DNA from: Microcosmobacter mediterraneus
GTDB taxonomy: Bacteria; Bacteroidota; Bacteroidia; Flavobacteriales; Flavobacteriaceae
Assembly: GCF_031846265.1 (NCBI RefSeq)
Contig: NZ_JAVRIA010000001.1
Coordinates: 620,001 to 684,000, forward strand
Length of the DNA stretch: 64,000 bases
Direction of reading: 5' to 3'
In this document: one piece after another, positions 26,508-34,490 of the stretch
Layout: each line of letters opens with the position of its first letter
Position numbering within the stretch: position 1 is the stretch's first letter
The notes under the pieces: generated by a model
The model's database searches: none
Told to the model about the DNA's origin: nothing
Seen by the model: only the letters and a program-made list of their open reading frames with translations
Program-made: the position numbers and the translations under genes

Positions 26508-27206
26508 TTAACCGTTAATATAATTTTGTAATTCTGCTATTTTGGTAGAGGATTTAAATTGCCCTCCGTAGAATGCCGTAACTGTGGAAGATGTATCATC
26601 TTTAACACCTCTTGAGGAAACACACAAATGCTTCGCATCTATAATTACTGCAACATCTTCTGTATCTAGAATCTTCATTAATTCATTTGCAATTTGATTT
26701 GTTAAACGCTCCTGAACTTGTGGTCGTTTTGCATAATACTGAACAATTCTATTTAATTTAGAGAGACCAATGACTTTACCAGAAGAAATGTAAGCGACAT
26801 GAGCATTACCAATAATTGGAACGAAATGGTGTTCGCAATTAGAATAGAATGTTATGTTCTTCTCAACAAGCATTTGGTTGTATTTATACTTATTATCAAA
26901 CAATGCAACTTTTGGTTTGTTTTCTGGATTTAATCCTGAAAAAATCTCTTCTATATACATTTTCGCTACACGTTCTGGTGTGCCTTTTAAAGAATCGTCT
27001 GTAAGGTCTAATCCCATTACATCCATTATTTCCTCAAAAAGGATAGCAATTTTATGCTTCTTTTCTGAATCAGAAATTTTGAACGCATCTTTTTTCATTG
27101 GTGTTTCTAAACCAGTATATAAATGGTCGTCACCAATGTCCTCAATAGAGAATCCGTTTAATTTGTGGCCATTCTTTGGTTTTTCTTTTAACTCAGTTGT
27201 TATCAT
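26508..27206 (-). CDS. folE: GTP cyclohydrolase I FolE
   Basis: A 232-aa type I enzyme. Zinc ligands are Cys124 and His127 in SNCEHHF and Cys195 in HLCVSSRG. The conserved VIGLSKLNRIVQYYAKRPQVQE and TAFYGGQF are present. It converts GTP to 7,8-dihydroneopterin triphosphate, the first step to folates and pterins. Its place in a cluster of photolyase genes is notable, since photolyase antenna cofactors include folates and pterin-like compounds. Start ATG at 27206. Confidence 0.95.
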   Translation of the reverse strand: MITTELKEKPKNGHKLNGFSIEDIGDDHLYTGLETPMKKDAFKISDSEKKHKIAILFEEIMDVMGLDLTDDSLKGTPERVAKMYIEEIFSGLNPENKPKVALFDNKYKYNQMLVEKNITFYSNCEHHFVPIIGNAHVAYISSGKVIGLSKLNRIVQYYAKRPQVQERLTNQIANELMKILDTEDVAVIIDAKHLCVSSRGVKDDTSSTVTAFYGGQFKSSTKIAELQNYING

Positions 27207-27258
27207 AATGTCTTTTTAGTGTGCTGTCCTTTAGTACTCCAATCTTAGGCAAAGCACG

Positions 27259-27531
27259 TTATCGTTTTGAAATGGAGTTGTTAGATATATGTCTTTGTCG
27301 AGAACACTTAAAGCGTCCTTTCATAAACTCTCTTTTTTTTAAATGTTTTGTTGCGCGTCCTTGGACTCTAGCTCTCCATAATCTAAAACTACTAGGCTTC
27401 AATTCTTTTCGCATTAGGTCTATGACGTCTCTTTCTTTAAGTCCAAATTGTATTTTTATAGCATCAAAAGTTGTTCGGTCTTCCCAAGCCATTTCCATTA
27501 TACGGTCGATATCTCTTTCAGTCATAATCAT
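27259..27531 (-). CDS. TIGR03643 family protein
   Basis: A 90-aa protein with the TIGR03643 pattern: MTERDIDRIMEMAWEDRTTFD, then IQFGLKERDVIDLMRKELKPSSFRLWRARVQGR. The family is typically encoded next to photolyases and cryptochromes in bacteria, which agrees with the neighbourhood. The ATG at 27531 overlaps the stop of the upstream gene as ATGA; the second ATG at 27525 is less likely. The helix-turn-helix-like region DAIKIQFGLKERDVIDLMR suggests DNA binding, but this is inference. Confidence 0.85.
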   Translation of the reverse strand: MIMTERDIDRIMEMAWEDRTTFDAIKIQFGLKERDVIDLMRKELKPSSFRLWRARVQGRATKHLKKREFMKGRFKCSRQRHISNNSISKR

Positions 27532-27959
27532 ATTCCTTGTGGCATAGCAAAAAGCATATCATATCTAACTTTTTCGTCAAGTAGTTTATCAAAAAACTTT
27601 TTATTTTCTTTAAAAGTTTTATTGTTTTTAAAATGAACAAAACGGCCTTGAGCATGCAAACTTGAACCATTTACTTTATATATAGTTAGTTGATAATAAG
27701 GAATAATCCAAGTAAAGTTTTTTAATCCTTGATTTATCATTACCAATATGCCTTTAGGTCGTAATTCAATATTAGCATAATTGATATCTGATACTTTATT
27801 CATCATGCTCTGCATGTTTGGACTTACTTTATCAATGATCATACGTTTAGATCCTACACCTTTCATTTTAAACTTCTGTAATAAGCTAAAAGGGCTACCA
27901 ATTAAGTCGGCAATAATTTGTTTATGCTCAGTGTTATGATGTGTTGTATTTATTATCAC
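27528..27959 (-). CDS. Conserved protein of unknown function, first gene of operon A
   Basis: A 143-aa soluble protein with strand-rich stretches (ANIELRPKGILVMINQGLKNFTWIIPYYQLTIYKVNG, SLHAQGRFVHFKNNK). The first codon is GTG, only a few bases past the -7 element TATATTTG (27971-27964); the next ATG is 31 codons later, so the transcript may be leaderless or the start may be wrong. It couples to TIGR03643 through ATGA. I do not recognise the family. Its position, first behind the shared operator, makes it worth attention. Confidence 0.6.
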   Translation of the reverse strand: MIINTTHHNTEHKQIIADLIGSPFSLLQKFKMKGVGSKRMIIDKVSPNMQSMMNKVSDINYANIELRPKGILVMINQGLKNFTWIIPYYQLTIYKVNGSSLHAQGRFVHFKNNKTFKENKKFFDKLLDEKVRYDMLFAMPQGI

Positions 27960-27963
27960 ATAT

Positions 27964-28014
27964 CAAATATACAAAATGTTTAACTATTTATAAATTAGGT
28001 TAAACAAAATATTA
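27964..28014 (-). promoter_or_regulatory. 28-bp operator and promoter of operon A
   Basis: GTTTAAC-N14-GTTAAAC covers 27978-28005. On the minus strand the -7 element TATATTTG is at 27971-27964, six bases beyond the palindrome. Flanks on both sides match operator B almost base for base. No usual TTTG is at -33; the palindrome occupies that position. Confidence 0.8.
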
Positions 28015-28037
28015 ACATTTTCATTAATAGCTTGTAT

Positions 28038-29531
28038 TTACTCGCCTTTCAACATTTTTGTTCGATCAGAAAGTGTATGTTTCTTTAAGATTCGATGAGA
28101 CTCTTTAATTACTGTTGGATTTTTCTTCAGATTCCATAGAATATCACTGGCTCTTTTTCTATTAATTTTTTGATTTACAATTGGTAGAGGATAGTCTTTA
28201 CCCAAAGTAAAATCATAAAATTGTTGCTCCATTTCTGTCATTAGATAAGGTTCATGGGCAAAAGGTGTCTCTAGTCGTTGTAATTCTGGAAGCCAGTGTT
28301 TAATAAACGAAGCCTCAGGATCGTGCTCAATACCGTTTTTAATAGGATTATAGATTCTTAAATTATTAATACCTGTTTCTCCTGCTTGCATTTGTAATTG
28401 TGGAAAATGGATTCCAGGTTCAAAATCTAAAAACTGTTGGGATAAGTGATGCGTTGCATCTTGCCAAGGCTGCCATAAAATATGTGTGAAGAACGAAACA
28501 ACGAGTGCACGCATTCTAAAATTTAAGTAACCCGTTGTATTAAGACATCTCATACTTGCATCTACTAATGGAAATCCTGTTTTACCTTCGCGCCAAGCTT
28601 TTTGATATTTCTTAGAAATATGCTTCTTTAATTTATGATAACCTTTGTTTACGCTAGCTTCTTCCATTATATGTTCCATTTCAAATTTTTGAATGAAATG
28701 AGCTTGCCATCTTAGTCTAGAAAGGAAAGCATTTATATGTCTTTTATTATTAAAATACTTTTTTGCGTCTTCACCTTTTTGAAAAACTTCTCTTACCGAA
28801 AGGTTTCCCCAAGCTAAATAAGGTGATAGGCGACTGCAGCTATGCCTTGAAGCTTCTGGCTTAGAGATATGGAACATATAATCTTTATGTCGTTTTTTAT
28901 AAAAGGAATCTGCATATCGCCAACCTGTTGTTGTTCCTCCTTTTTGAAAAGGTGAATCAATAGATGTGCTTAAATCTGAAGCCTGAGAAAATTTCTCTAG
29001 AGTATTAATATCATCCTTAGTAAGTAACTGATCTTTTGCTGGTTTAAAAGGAAGTTGTTCTTGACGCATGTAGGTATTCCAATCATCAAACCACGACTTT
29101 CTGTTTTTAAGACCTCTTTGCACACCATTGTTTATGCTTTCTTTCCAAGTTATGAGATTATTTCTACTAAATCTTGCAAACTGTTTGTCACGTTCATAAG
29201 TCACCAAAACACCTGTTTCTTGATGCGAGTAAACCTCTTTAATATTATAAAATTGTAGTAGCTGATTAAAGGCGCTTGTAATGTCTGAATTGATGCAGTA
29301 AACCTTAGAGTGATACGGTTCTAAAGATTTATTAATATCTCGGAGTGATTCTTTAACAAAATTCCAGTGACGCTCCGAGTAATGAATATCATTAAGAAGT
29401 AGGTTCTCAAACACATAAAGCAACAGCACTCGCTTACCTGTTTTTAAGGCATTATATATGGCCTCGTTGTCATGCAAACGAAGATCTCGTTTTAACCAAA
29501 CTACAACTATATTTTCTTTATCCTTGGTCAT
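28038..29531 (-). CDS. Photolyase/cryptochrome family flavoprotein (divergent FAD pocket)
   Basis: A 497-aa protein with an N-terminal photolyase alpha/beta domain (IVVVWLKRDLRLHDNEAIYNAL, residues 8-29; YSHQETGVLVTY near 100) and a C-terminal FAD-binding domain (GKTGFPLVDASMRCLNTTGYLNFRMRALVVSF). In the FAD pocket it reads FEPGIHFPQLQMQAGETG where E. coli-type CPD photolyases have NNGGWQWAASTG, so the N5-facing asparagine is not obvious. NNLRIYNPIKNGIEHDP is conserved. It may be a DNA repair enzyme or a photoreceptor. Its ATG overlaps the end of the upstream gene by 14 bases. Confidence 0.85.
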   Translation of the reverse strand: MTKDKENIVVVWLKRDLRLHDNEAIYNALKTGKRVLLLYVFENLLLNDIHYSERHWNFVKESLRDINKSLEPYHSKVYCINSDITSAFNQLLQFYNIKEVYSHQETGVLVTYERDKQFARFSRNNLITWKESINNGVQRGLKNRKSWFDDWNTYMRQEQLPFKPAKDQLLTKDDINTLEKFSQASDLSTSIDSPFQKGGTTTGWRYADSFYKKRHKDYMFHISKPEASRHSCSRLSPYLAWGNLSVREVFQKGEDAKKYFNNKRHINAFLSRLRWQAHFIQKFEMEHIMEEASVNKGYHKLKKHISKKYQKAWREGKTGFPLVDASMRCLNTTGYLNFRMRALVVSFFTHILWQPWQDATHHLSQQFLDFEPGIHFPQLQMQAGETGINNLRIYNPIKNGIEHDPEASFIKHWLPELQRLETPFAHEPYLMTEMEQQFYDFTLGKDYPLPIVNQKINRKRASDILWNLKKNPTVIKESHRILKKHTLSDRTKMLKGE

Positions 29532-30999
29532 CTAGTTGATCAAAAAATTGTTTTGCTGTCACAAAATGTGTCTCTTTTTTTTCTATAGGCATTTTATCAA
29601 AAGTTCTAATAAGCATACCTAACCTTGGATTACTGAGAAAAAAGTCACGATGTTTATCCATGAAGGTCCAGAATAAGCCATCCCAAATGTCTTGCCACTC
29701 GCCTTTACTATAATCACTCATTTTCATAATGTAGTTACTACTGCTTATATAGGGTTTAGTAGACATTAATCCACCATCAGCAAATAAACTCATGCCATAA
29801 ACATTGGGTACCATAACCCAATCGTAAGCATCAATAAAAAGTTCCATAAACCACTGATAAACGTCATCTGGATCAATTTCACAGAGCACCATAAAATTCC
29901 CTAAAATCATTAAGCGTTCTATATGATGTGTATATCCGGTTTGGAGTACTTTCTTTATTGTAGTGTCTATAGGTTTTATACCAGTTGTACCATCGTAAAA
30001 AGACTTTGGCAGTTTCCGTGTAAACTCCCAAAAATTTCTGTTACGTTCTTCAGTACCTTTAACTTCGTAAATACCTCTAATAAATTCGCGCCATCCTAAA
30101 ATTTGTCTTACAAACCCCTCCAAAGAATTAATAGGAATGTTGTTTTCCTTGGCAAAAGTTATGGAGCGCTCTATGACATACTGAGGTGTTATTAAACCAA
30201 TATTTATTAAAGGTGATAGCACGCTATGATTTAGTATGGTGTGTTCTTTTACGATGGCATCTTCATACACTCCAAAATCATAAAAGCGTTGCTCTAAAAA
30301 TTGCAGTAACCAAGATTCTGCTGTATCAAAACAAATGGGATAGATAGGGTTAGAGGATAACGTTCCATAATTATCAGAATAATGAGTTTTAACATAATTA
30401 ACAGCGTCTTTATAATAATTAGTAATATCTGGGAAGTGAATTGAAGGTGGCGTTTTTGTCTTAGGATATTTTTTTCTGTTTTCTGAATCATAAGTCCATT
30501 TTCCGCCTTCGGGAACATTCCCATCCATGAGAATATCTCTTGTTTTGCGCTGTTGTTTGTAAAACGATGTCTGAAAAAACTTTTTCTTTTCAGGCTTAAA
30601 AAATGTGTTTAGTTCATTTTTGGTATTAATAAACAAAGGATTATCAAAGTAGTTAACCTTAATTTTCTTAGATGCTAAATCGATATGTTTTTGGAGCCAA
30701 TTATCTGTTGGATCAGTCACATAAATTTGCTCAAGGCCTTTTTCTATTAATTTTGGGATTAATTTACGTACATCACTAAGTTCTGATGTAGCTTCAATAT
30801 AATATACAGTTTTACCTTTTTCCTCCAGATAATCCTTATAGCATGTCATTGTAGCTCTGTGGAAAGCGAGTTTTTGTTTATGAAATTTATAGTGATTAAA
30901 AAATAAGTACTCTTCTATCAAGTAAAAAGGGACATCCAATTCTAATAATGAGGAATTTTTAAATAGCTGGTGCGGAAATAGTAAAACAGCTTTCTTCAT
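29518..30999 (-). CDS. FeS-BCP-like photolyase/cryptochrome lacking cluster cysteines
   Basis: A 493-aa protein of the COG3046 (FeS-BCP/PhrB) type: MKKAVLLFPHQLFK at the start, YLIEEYLFF, then GFVRQILGWREFIRGIYE and AYDWVMVPNVYGMSLFADGG. Characterised members bind a 4Fe-4S cluster through four cysteines and repair (6-4) photoproducts. Here only the first (VLCEIDPDDV) is present; the region after KPYISSSNYIMKMSDY reads SKGEWQDIWDG, with no cysteine. A GTG further upstream (31026) is less likely than the ATG at 30999, 2 bases after the Cry-DASH stop. Confidence 0.88.
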   Translation of the reverse strand: MKKAVLLFPHQLFKNSSLLELDVPFYLIEEYLFFNHYKFHKQKLAFHRATMTCYKDYLEEKGKTVYYIEATSELSDVRKLIPKLIEKGLEQIYVTDPTDNWLQKHIDLASKKIKVNYFDNPLFINTKNELNTFFKPEKKKFFQTSFYKQQRKTRDILMDGNVPEGGKWTYDSENRKKYPKTKTPPSIHFPDITNYYKDAVNYVKTHYSDNYGTLSSNPIYPICFDTAESWLLQFLEQRFYDFGVYEDAIVKEHTILNHSVLSPLINIGLITPQYVIERSITFAKENNIPINSLEGFVRQILGWREFIRGIYEVKGTEERNRNFWEFTRKLPKSFYDGTTGIKPIDTTIKKVLQTGYTHHIERLMILGNFMVLCEIDPDDVYQWFMELFIDAYDWVMVPNVYGMSLFADGGLMSTKPYISSSNYIMKMSDYSKGEWQDIWDGLFWTFMDKHRDFFLSNPRLGMLIRTFDKMPIEKKETHFVTAKQFFDQLDDQG

Positions 31000-31001
31000 A
31001 G

Positions 31002-32309
31002 TTAAAATAGTGTTTCTTGAAGCCACAAGTTTCTATACTTATGGTTTGCATCATATCTACTAGCTTGTAGATTTATATTAAACTTACGATCTCTGGGATC
31101 ATTACCAACACCAGATACATACATCCAATTACCATAATTGCTGTGCACATCATAATCGATAAGCATACTTTCAAAGTAGGCAGCACCAATACGCCAATCT
31201 AACATCAAGTCTTTTGCAAAATAGGAAGCTACATTCTGACGACCTCTATTACTCATCCATCCTGTGTTTTTGAGCTCTATCATATTAGCATTTACAAAAG
31301 GTTCTTTGGTGGTACCATTAATCCAATCTCTTAGGAGTCTTTGATCCGTATTCCAATGGTAAGTTTTTTGTAGTATGCCTTCTCTTTTAAAAGTTGAATT
31401 GCCATGTTTAAACGACACATATTTAAAATAATCTCTCCATAACAATTCAAAGATTAACCAATATGTGGAGTCATTTTTATGAATTGTTTTTTCATAATGT
31501 TTTACCTGCCAATAAATGGTTCGAGCAGAGATACTTCCATTGGCAAGCCAAGCTGAAAACTTTGAGCTGTAATCTTTGCCAACAAGTCCATTTCTTGTTT
31601 TTTTATAGACACCAAGTTTTTTAGTTTCAAAAAAATAATATTCTAAGCGTTCTAATGCTTCGGTTTCTCCTCCTTTAAATGGAAACGCAGTTCTATGATC
31701 AATTGCTGTGGTTTCAAATCCTAAATTTTCTATAGTTGGAATAGGAGTAGAGTCTTTAATACGATTAGATTCAGCTAAAGTTTTGGGTATCTTAAGTACT
31801 CTTACTTTTGATTGCTTTTGAACAATCTTTCGAAAATTTGTGAATACTTGAGGGATTTCATTAAAAGCTAATGGAATATCATTAGGATGGTATAGAAACT
31901 GATCGTAAAACTCATGATATTTTACCGATTGAGAAAGCACACTTTGTACATTTTTAGAAACCAAAGCTTCCTCTTTTGTCCATTCTAATTGTGCATAAAT
32001 GTTATCAATATCAAATTGCGTGTTTAAATCTGATATCTTGTCTTCTGGCTTAGCAAAATAAACCAATAATGAAATGTTGAGCTTTTCAAGATTTCTTTGA
32101 AGATTCTCTAGTGTTTCTAATAAAAATTTAGCTCTGTAATATTCGGTTTTTTTAAAACCGAATTCATCAACCTCGAATTGCCTAGGATCTAAACAGTAAA
32201 TCGCTACAACCTTAGTTTCAGATTTACAAGCCTCTACTAAAATATGGTTGTCGTTTACCCTTAGATTATTTCTAAACCAAATTAAGTTTATTTTTTCTCT
32301 GTTCTGCAT
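31002..32309 (-). CDS. Cryptochrome DASH
   Basis: A 435-aa Cry-DASH. The start INLIWFRNNLRVNDNHIL is typical. The FAD domain has FELLWRDYFKYVSFKHG, TGWMSNRGRQNVASYF and YDVHSNYGNWMYVSGVGNDPR. The asparagines of SNYGNW match the flavin-pocket residues of the photolyase family. Cry-DASH proteins repair CPDs in single-stranded DNA and may sense blue light. The start overlaps the 3' end of the DUF2256 gene by 22 bases, so the pair is likely translationally coupled. Confidence 0.93.
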   Translation of the reverse strand: MQNREKINLIWFRNNLRVNDNHILVEACKSETKVVAIYCLDPRQFEVDEFGFKKTEYYRAKFLLETLENLQRNLEKLNISLLVYFAKPEDKISDLNTQFDIDNIYAQLEWTKEEALVSKNVQSVLSQSVKYHEFYDQFLYHPNDIPLAFNEIPQVFTNFRKIVQKQSKVRVLKIPKTLAESNRIKDSTPIPTIENLGFETTAIDHRTAFPFKGGETEALERLEYYFFETKKLGVYKKTRNGLVGKDYSSKFSAWLANGSISARTIYWQVKHYEKTIHKNDSTYWLIFELLWRDYFKYVSFKHGNSTFKREGILQKTYHWNTDQRLLRDWINGTTKEPFVNANMIELKNTGWMSNRGRQNVASYFAKDLMLDWRIGAAYFESMLIDYDVHSNYGNWMYVSGVGNDPRDRKFNINLQASRYDANHKYRNLWLQETLF

Positions 32310-32428
32310 CTCTTACTACAATAAATTACTTTATCCCAATTGAGTTCCCATTTTTTGCGCCAAGTAAATGGCCTGTTGCAAACAGGGCATTGTTTTGTAG
32401 GAAGATTAGTTTTTTTAACACCTCTCAT
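32288..32428 (-). CDS. DUF2256 zinc-ribbon microprotein
   Basis: A 46-aa frame, short enough to be missed. It reads MRGVKKTNLPTKQCPVCNRP, then FTWRKKWELNWDKVIYCSKRC. Two CxxC-like pairs (CPVC and CSKRC) are spaced as a zinc ribbon, which is the DUF2256 signature. This family is regularly found next to cryptochrome genes. It sits 2 bases after the SDR and overlaps the Cry-DASH start by 22 bases. Function is unknown; a metal-binding partner or regulator of Cry-DASH is an inference. Confidence 0.9.
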   Translation of the reverse strand: MRGVKKTNLPTKQCPVCNRPFTWRKKWELNWDKVIYCSKRCRTEKK

Positions 32429-32430
32429 CA

Positions 32431-33852
32431 CTATTCTTTATCTACTAGCGCATTGAGCATACCATTAAAAACAAAAGCATGAAAAGGCAATACCAAATAC
32501 CAATATAATCGTCCCCAAATCCCTTTTGGTCTAAAGACAGCACGTTGATAGAGTTTATTTTTTACAATCTTAAATTCTAACCACGCTTCTCCAGGTACTT
32601 TCATTTCTGCAAACAAAAGCAATCGTTTTTCTTTTTTATCAGCTAGTAAAACACGCCAAAAATCTAGAGGGTCTCCTGGCTCTAAATAGGAGTCGTGTGT
32701 TCTGCCACGTCTTAGTCCAACACCTCCAAAAAGTTTATCTACGTAACCTCTAATTTTCCATAACCATGTATAGCTATACCAACCATTTTTTCCACCAATA
32801 CTCCATATTCTATTTAAGGTGTAGTTTTCATCTGTAATAGTTTTAGACCTTACGTCTTTAAAGCACCCAAAGGTTGGTACTTCGATATGCTTAGAAAGCT
32901 GATCGTTAAAAACACCACTACTCACAGCATCTTTCCAGCTAGAAACAACACTATTCTGTTGTATTTTTTGAAATGCTAATTGTACGGCTTTCTTGTATGG
33001 CATTGGTTGTACATCAACATGTGTGTTAATATCACTCTCAGTTCCGATGACTTCAATTTTCATACTATCTACCAATGCTCTCGCTAAATTGTACGATGTA
33101 GAAGTAACAAAGTAAAGCCAGTAAGACGATAGTTTTGGTGTAAGAATAGGCAAGGTGAAAATATATCGCTTTAAACCTCTCACTTCAGCGAATTGTAAGA
33201 GCATTTCCTTGTAAGTTAATATTTCTGGCCCAAAGATATCGTATGATTTGTTGTATAATTTGGTGGTACCTAATACACCAGTGAGGTAACTTAAAACATC
33301 TCTTATACCTATAGGTTGAGACTTTGTATTCAGCCATTTTGGTGTTATCATTACAGGCAATTTCTCCACAATATCTCTTATAATTTCAAACGAAGCACTT
33401 CCACTACCAACAATAATTCCGGCTCTTAGCGTGGTTAATGCGTAGGCATCACTATGTAAAGTTTGTTCAACTAGATATCGTGATTGCAAGTGTTTGGATA
33501 AGCTGGAGTCGTTTACAATGCCACTTAAGTAAATAACTTGTTTGCACTCAGATTCCTCTACTAACGTTTTAAAGTTCAAAGCACATGTTTTTTCTAAAAG
33601 CTCAAAATCTTCAGAGCTAGTTGCCATAGAGTGGATAAGATAGTAGGCTGCATCTATATCTTTGGGAATAAGATCAGCTCTTGGCTCAAGAAAATCAATT
33701 TTTATAAAAGAAGCTTTAGGATGATTTTCAATTTCATCCGGAATTCTATTAAGATCTCGTACACAACATACTAATTCATGGTCTTCGTCTAAAAGTTTTA
33801 ATGCAAGTCTTTTAGCGATGTAACCTGTTGTACCTGTAATGAGAATCTTCAT
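32431..33852 (-). CDS. SDR/NmrA-like oxidoreductase with DUF2867 domain
   Basis: A 473-aa protein. The N-terminal Rossmann fold has GTTGYIAKRLALKLL (7-21), and the extended-SDR middle has YYLIHSMATS. The C-terminal third (LNRIWSIGGKNGWYSYTWLWKIRG, GLRRGRTHDSYLEPGDPLDFWRVL, GIWGRLYWYLVLPFHAFVFNGML) matches the DUF2867 domain. The combination is common in photolyase-associated clusters of flavobacteria. Substrate is unknown. It is 8 bases after the flavin reductase, in the operon's middle. Confidence 0.85.
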   Translation of the reverse strand: MKILITGTTGYIAKRLALKLLDEDHELVCCVRDLNRIPDEIENHPKASFIKIDFLEPRADLIPKDIDAAYYLIHSMATSSEDFELLEKTCALNFKTLVEESECKQVIYLSGIVNDSSLSKHLQSRYLVEQTLHSDAYALTTLRAGIIVGSGSASFEIIRDIVEKLPVMITPKWLNTKSQPIGIRDVLSYLTGVLGTTKLYNKSYDIFGPEILTYKEMLLQFAEVRGLKRYIFTLPILTPKLSSYWLYFVTSTSYNLARALVDSMKIEVIGTESDINTHVDVQPMPYKKAVQLAFQKIQQNSVVSSWKDAVSSGVFNDQLSKHIEVPTFGCFKDVRSKTITDENYTLNRIWSIGGKNGWYSYTWLWKIRGYVDKLFGGVGLRRGRTHDSYLEPGDPLDFWRVLLADKKEKRLLLFAEMKVPGEAWLEFKIVKNKLYQRAVFRPKGIWGRLYWYLVLPFHAFVFNGMLNALVDKE

Positions 33853-33860
33853 AGTTTTTG

Positions 33861-34490
33861 CTATTCTCTTATAATGTCTTTTGGTCTTTGATATTCTAGG
33901 CGTTTGTGCAAATTAGGTATAGCGTAGCCATCTAATCCATTGATGGTAGCGATATTTCCTTTGGAAAGATTTACAAAACCATCTTGTTCAATGAGTGAAT
34001 TCTCTATAAAAAGATGTTCTATACTCCCTAAAACCAACAATGTATCATTAGCTTTTATATGGTATTCTTCTTCAAATTTCATAGCCATTTGTATTGGTGC
34101 ATTTTTCACAAATGGTGCAGTAATGCCAGATTTGTATTCCTCTTGTAAGTCTGTCATATTAAACTCTGAAATATCTTTATCGTATTTAGCAGAAGTATGA
34201 TGTGCATCTTCGATAATATCAGCGTGGATATGATTTAAAGTAAATTGTCTGGTCGATTTTATATTATCATAAGTATTTCTCAAAACAGTTGTAGGTCTCA
34301 AAACAAAACCAAATAGTGCAGGATTAGAACCAAAGTGTGTAACAGAACTAAATACAGCTACGTTTGAATTGCCATCTTCATCTTTAGTACCAATAAGATT
34401 TGCAGATTTATAGCCAGAACAACTGTTTATAAGGTTAATTCGGTATAAATGATGCATTTTCGCAATATCAGCTCTTGAAAATTCAACCAT
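33861..34490 (-). CDS. Flavin reductase-like FMN-binding domain protein
   Basis: A 209-aa flavoprotein of the flavin reductase/HpaC-like family. SNVAVFSSVTHFGSNPALFGFVLRP and TVLRNTYDNIKSTRQFTLN are the FMN-binding signature, and NDTLLVLGSIEHLFIE ends the split-barrel fold. Its ATG overlaps the stop of the UbiB-like gene by one base (TAATG), so translation is coupled. It may supply reduced flavin for the neighbouring photolyases, which is a reasonable but untested idea. Confidence 0.85.
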   Translation of the reverse strand: MVEFSRADIAKMHHLYRINLINSCSGYKSANLIGTKDEDGNSNVAVFSSVTHFGSNPALFGFVLRPTTVLRNTYDNIKSTRQFTLNHIHADIIEDAHHTSAKYDKDISEFNMTDLQEEYKSGITAPFVKNAPIQMAMKFEEEYHIKANDTLLVLGSIEHLFIENSLIEQDGFVNLSKGNIATINGLDGYAIPNLHKRLEYQRPKDIIRE

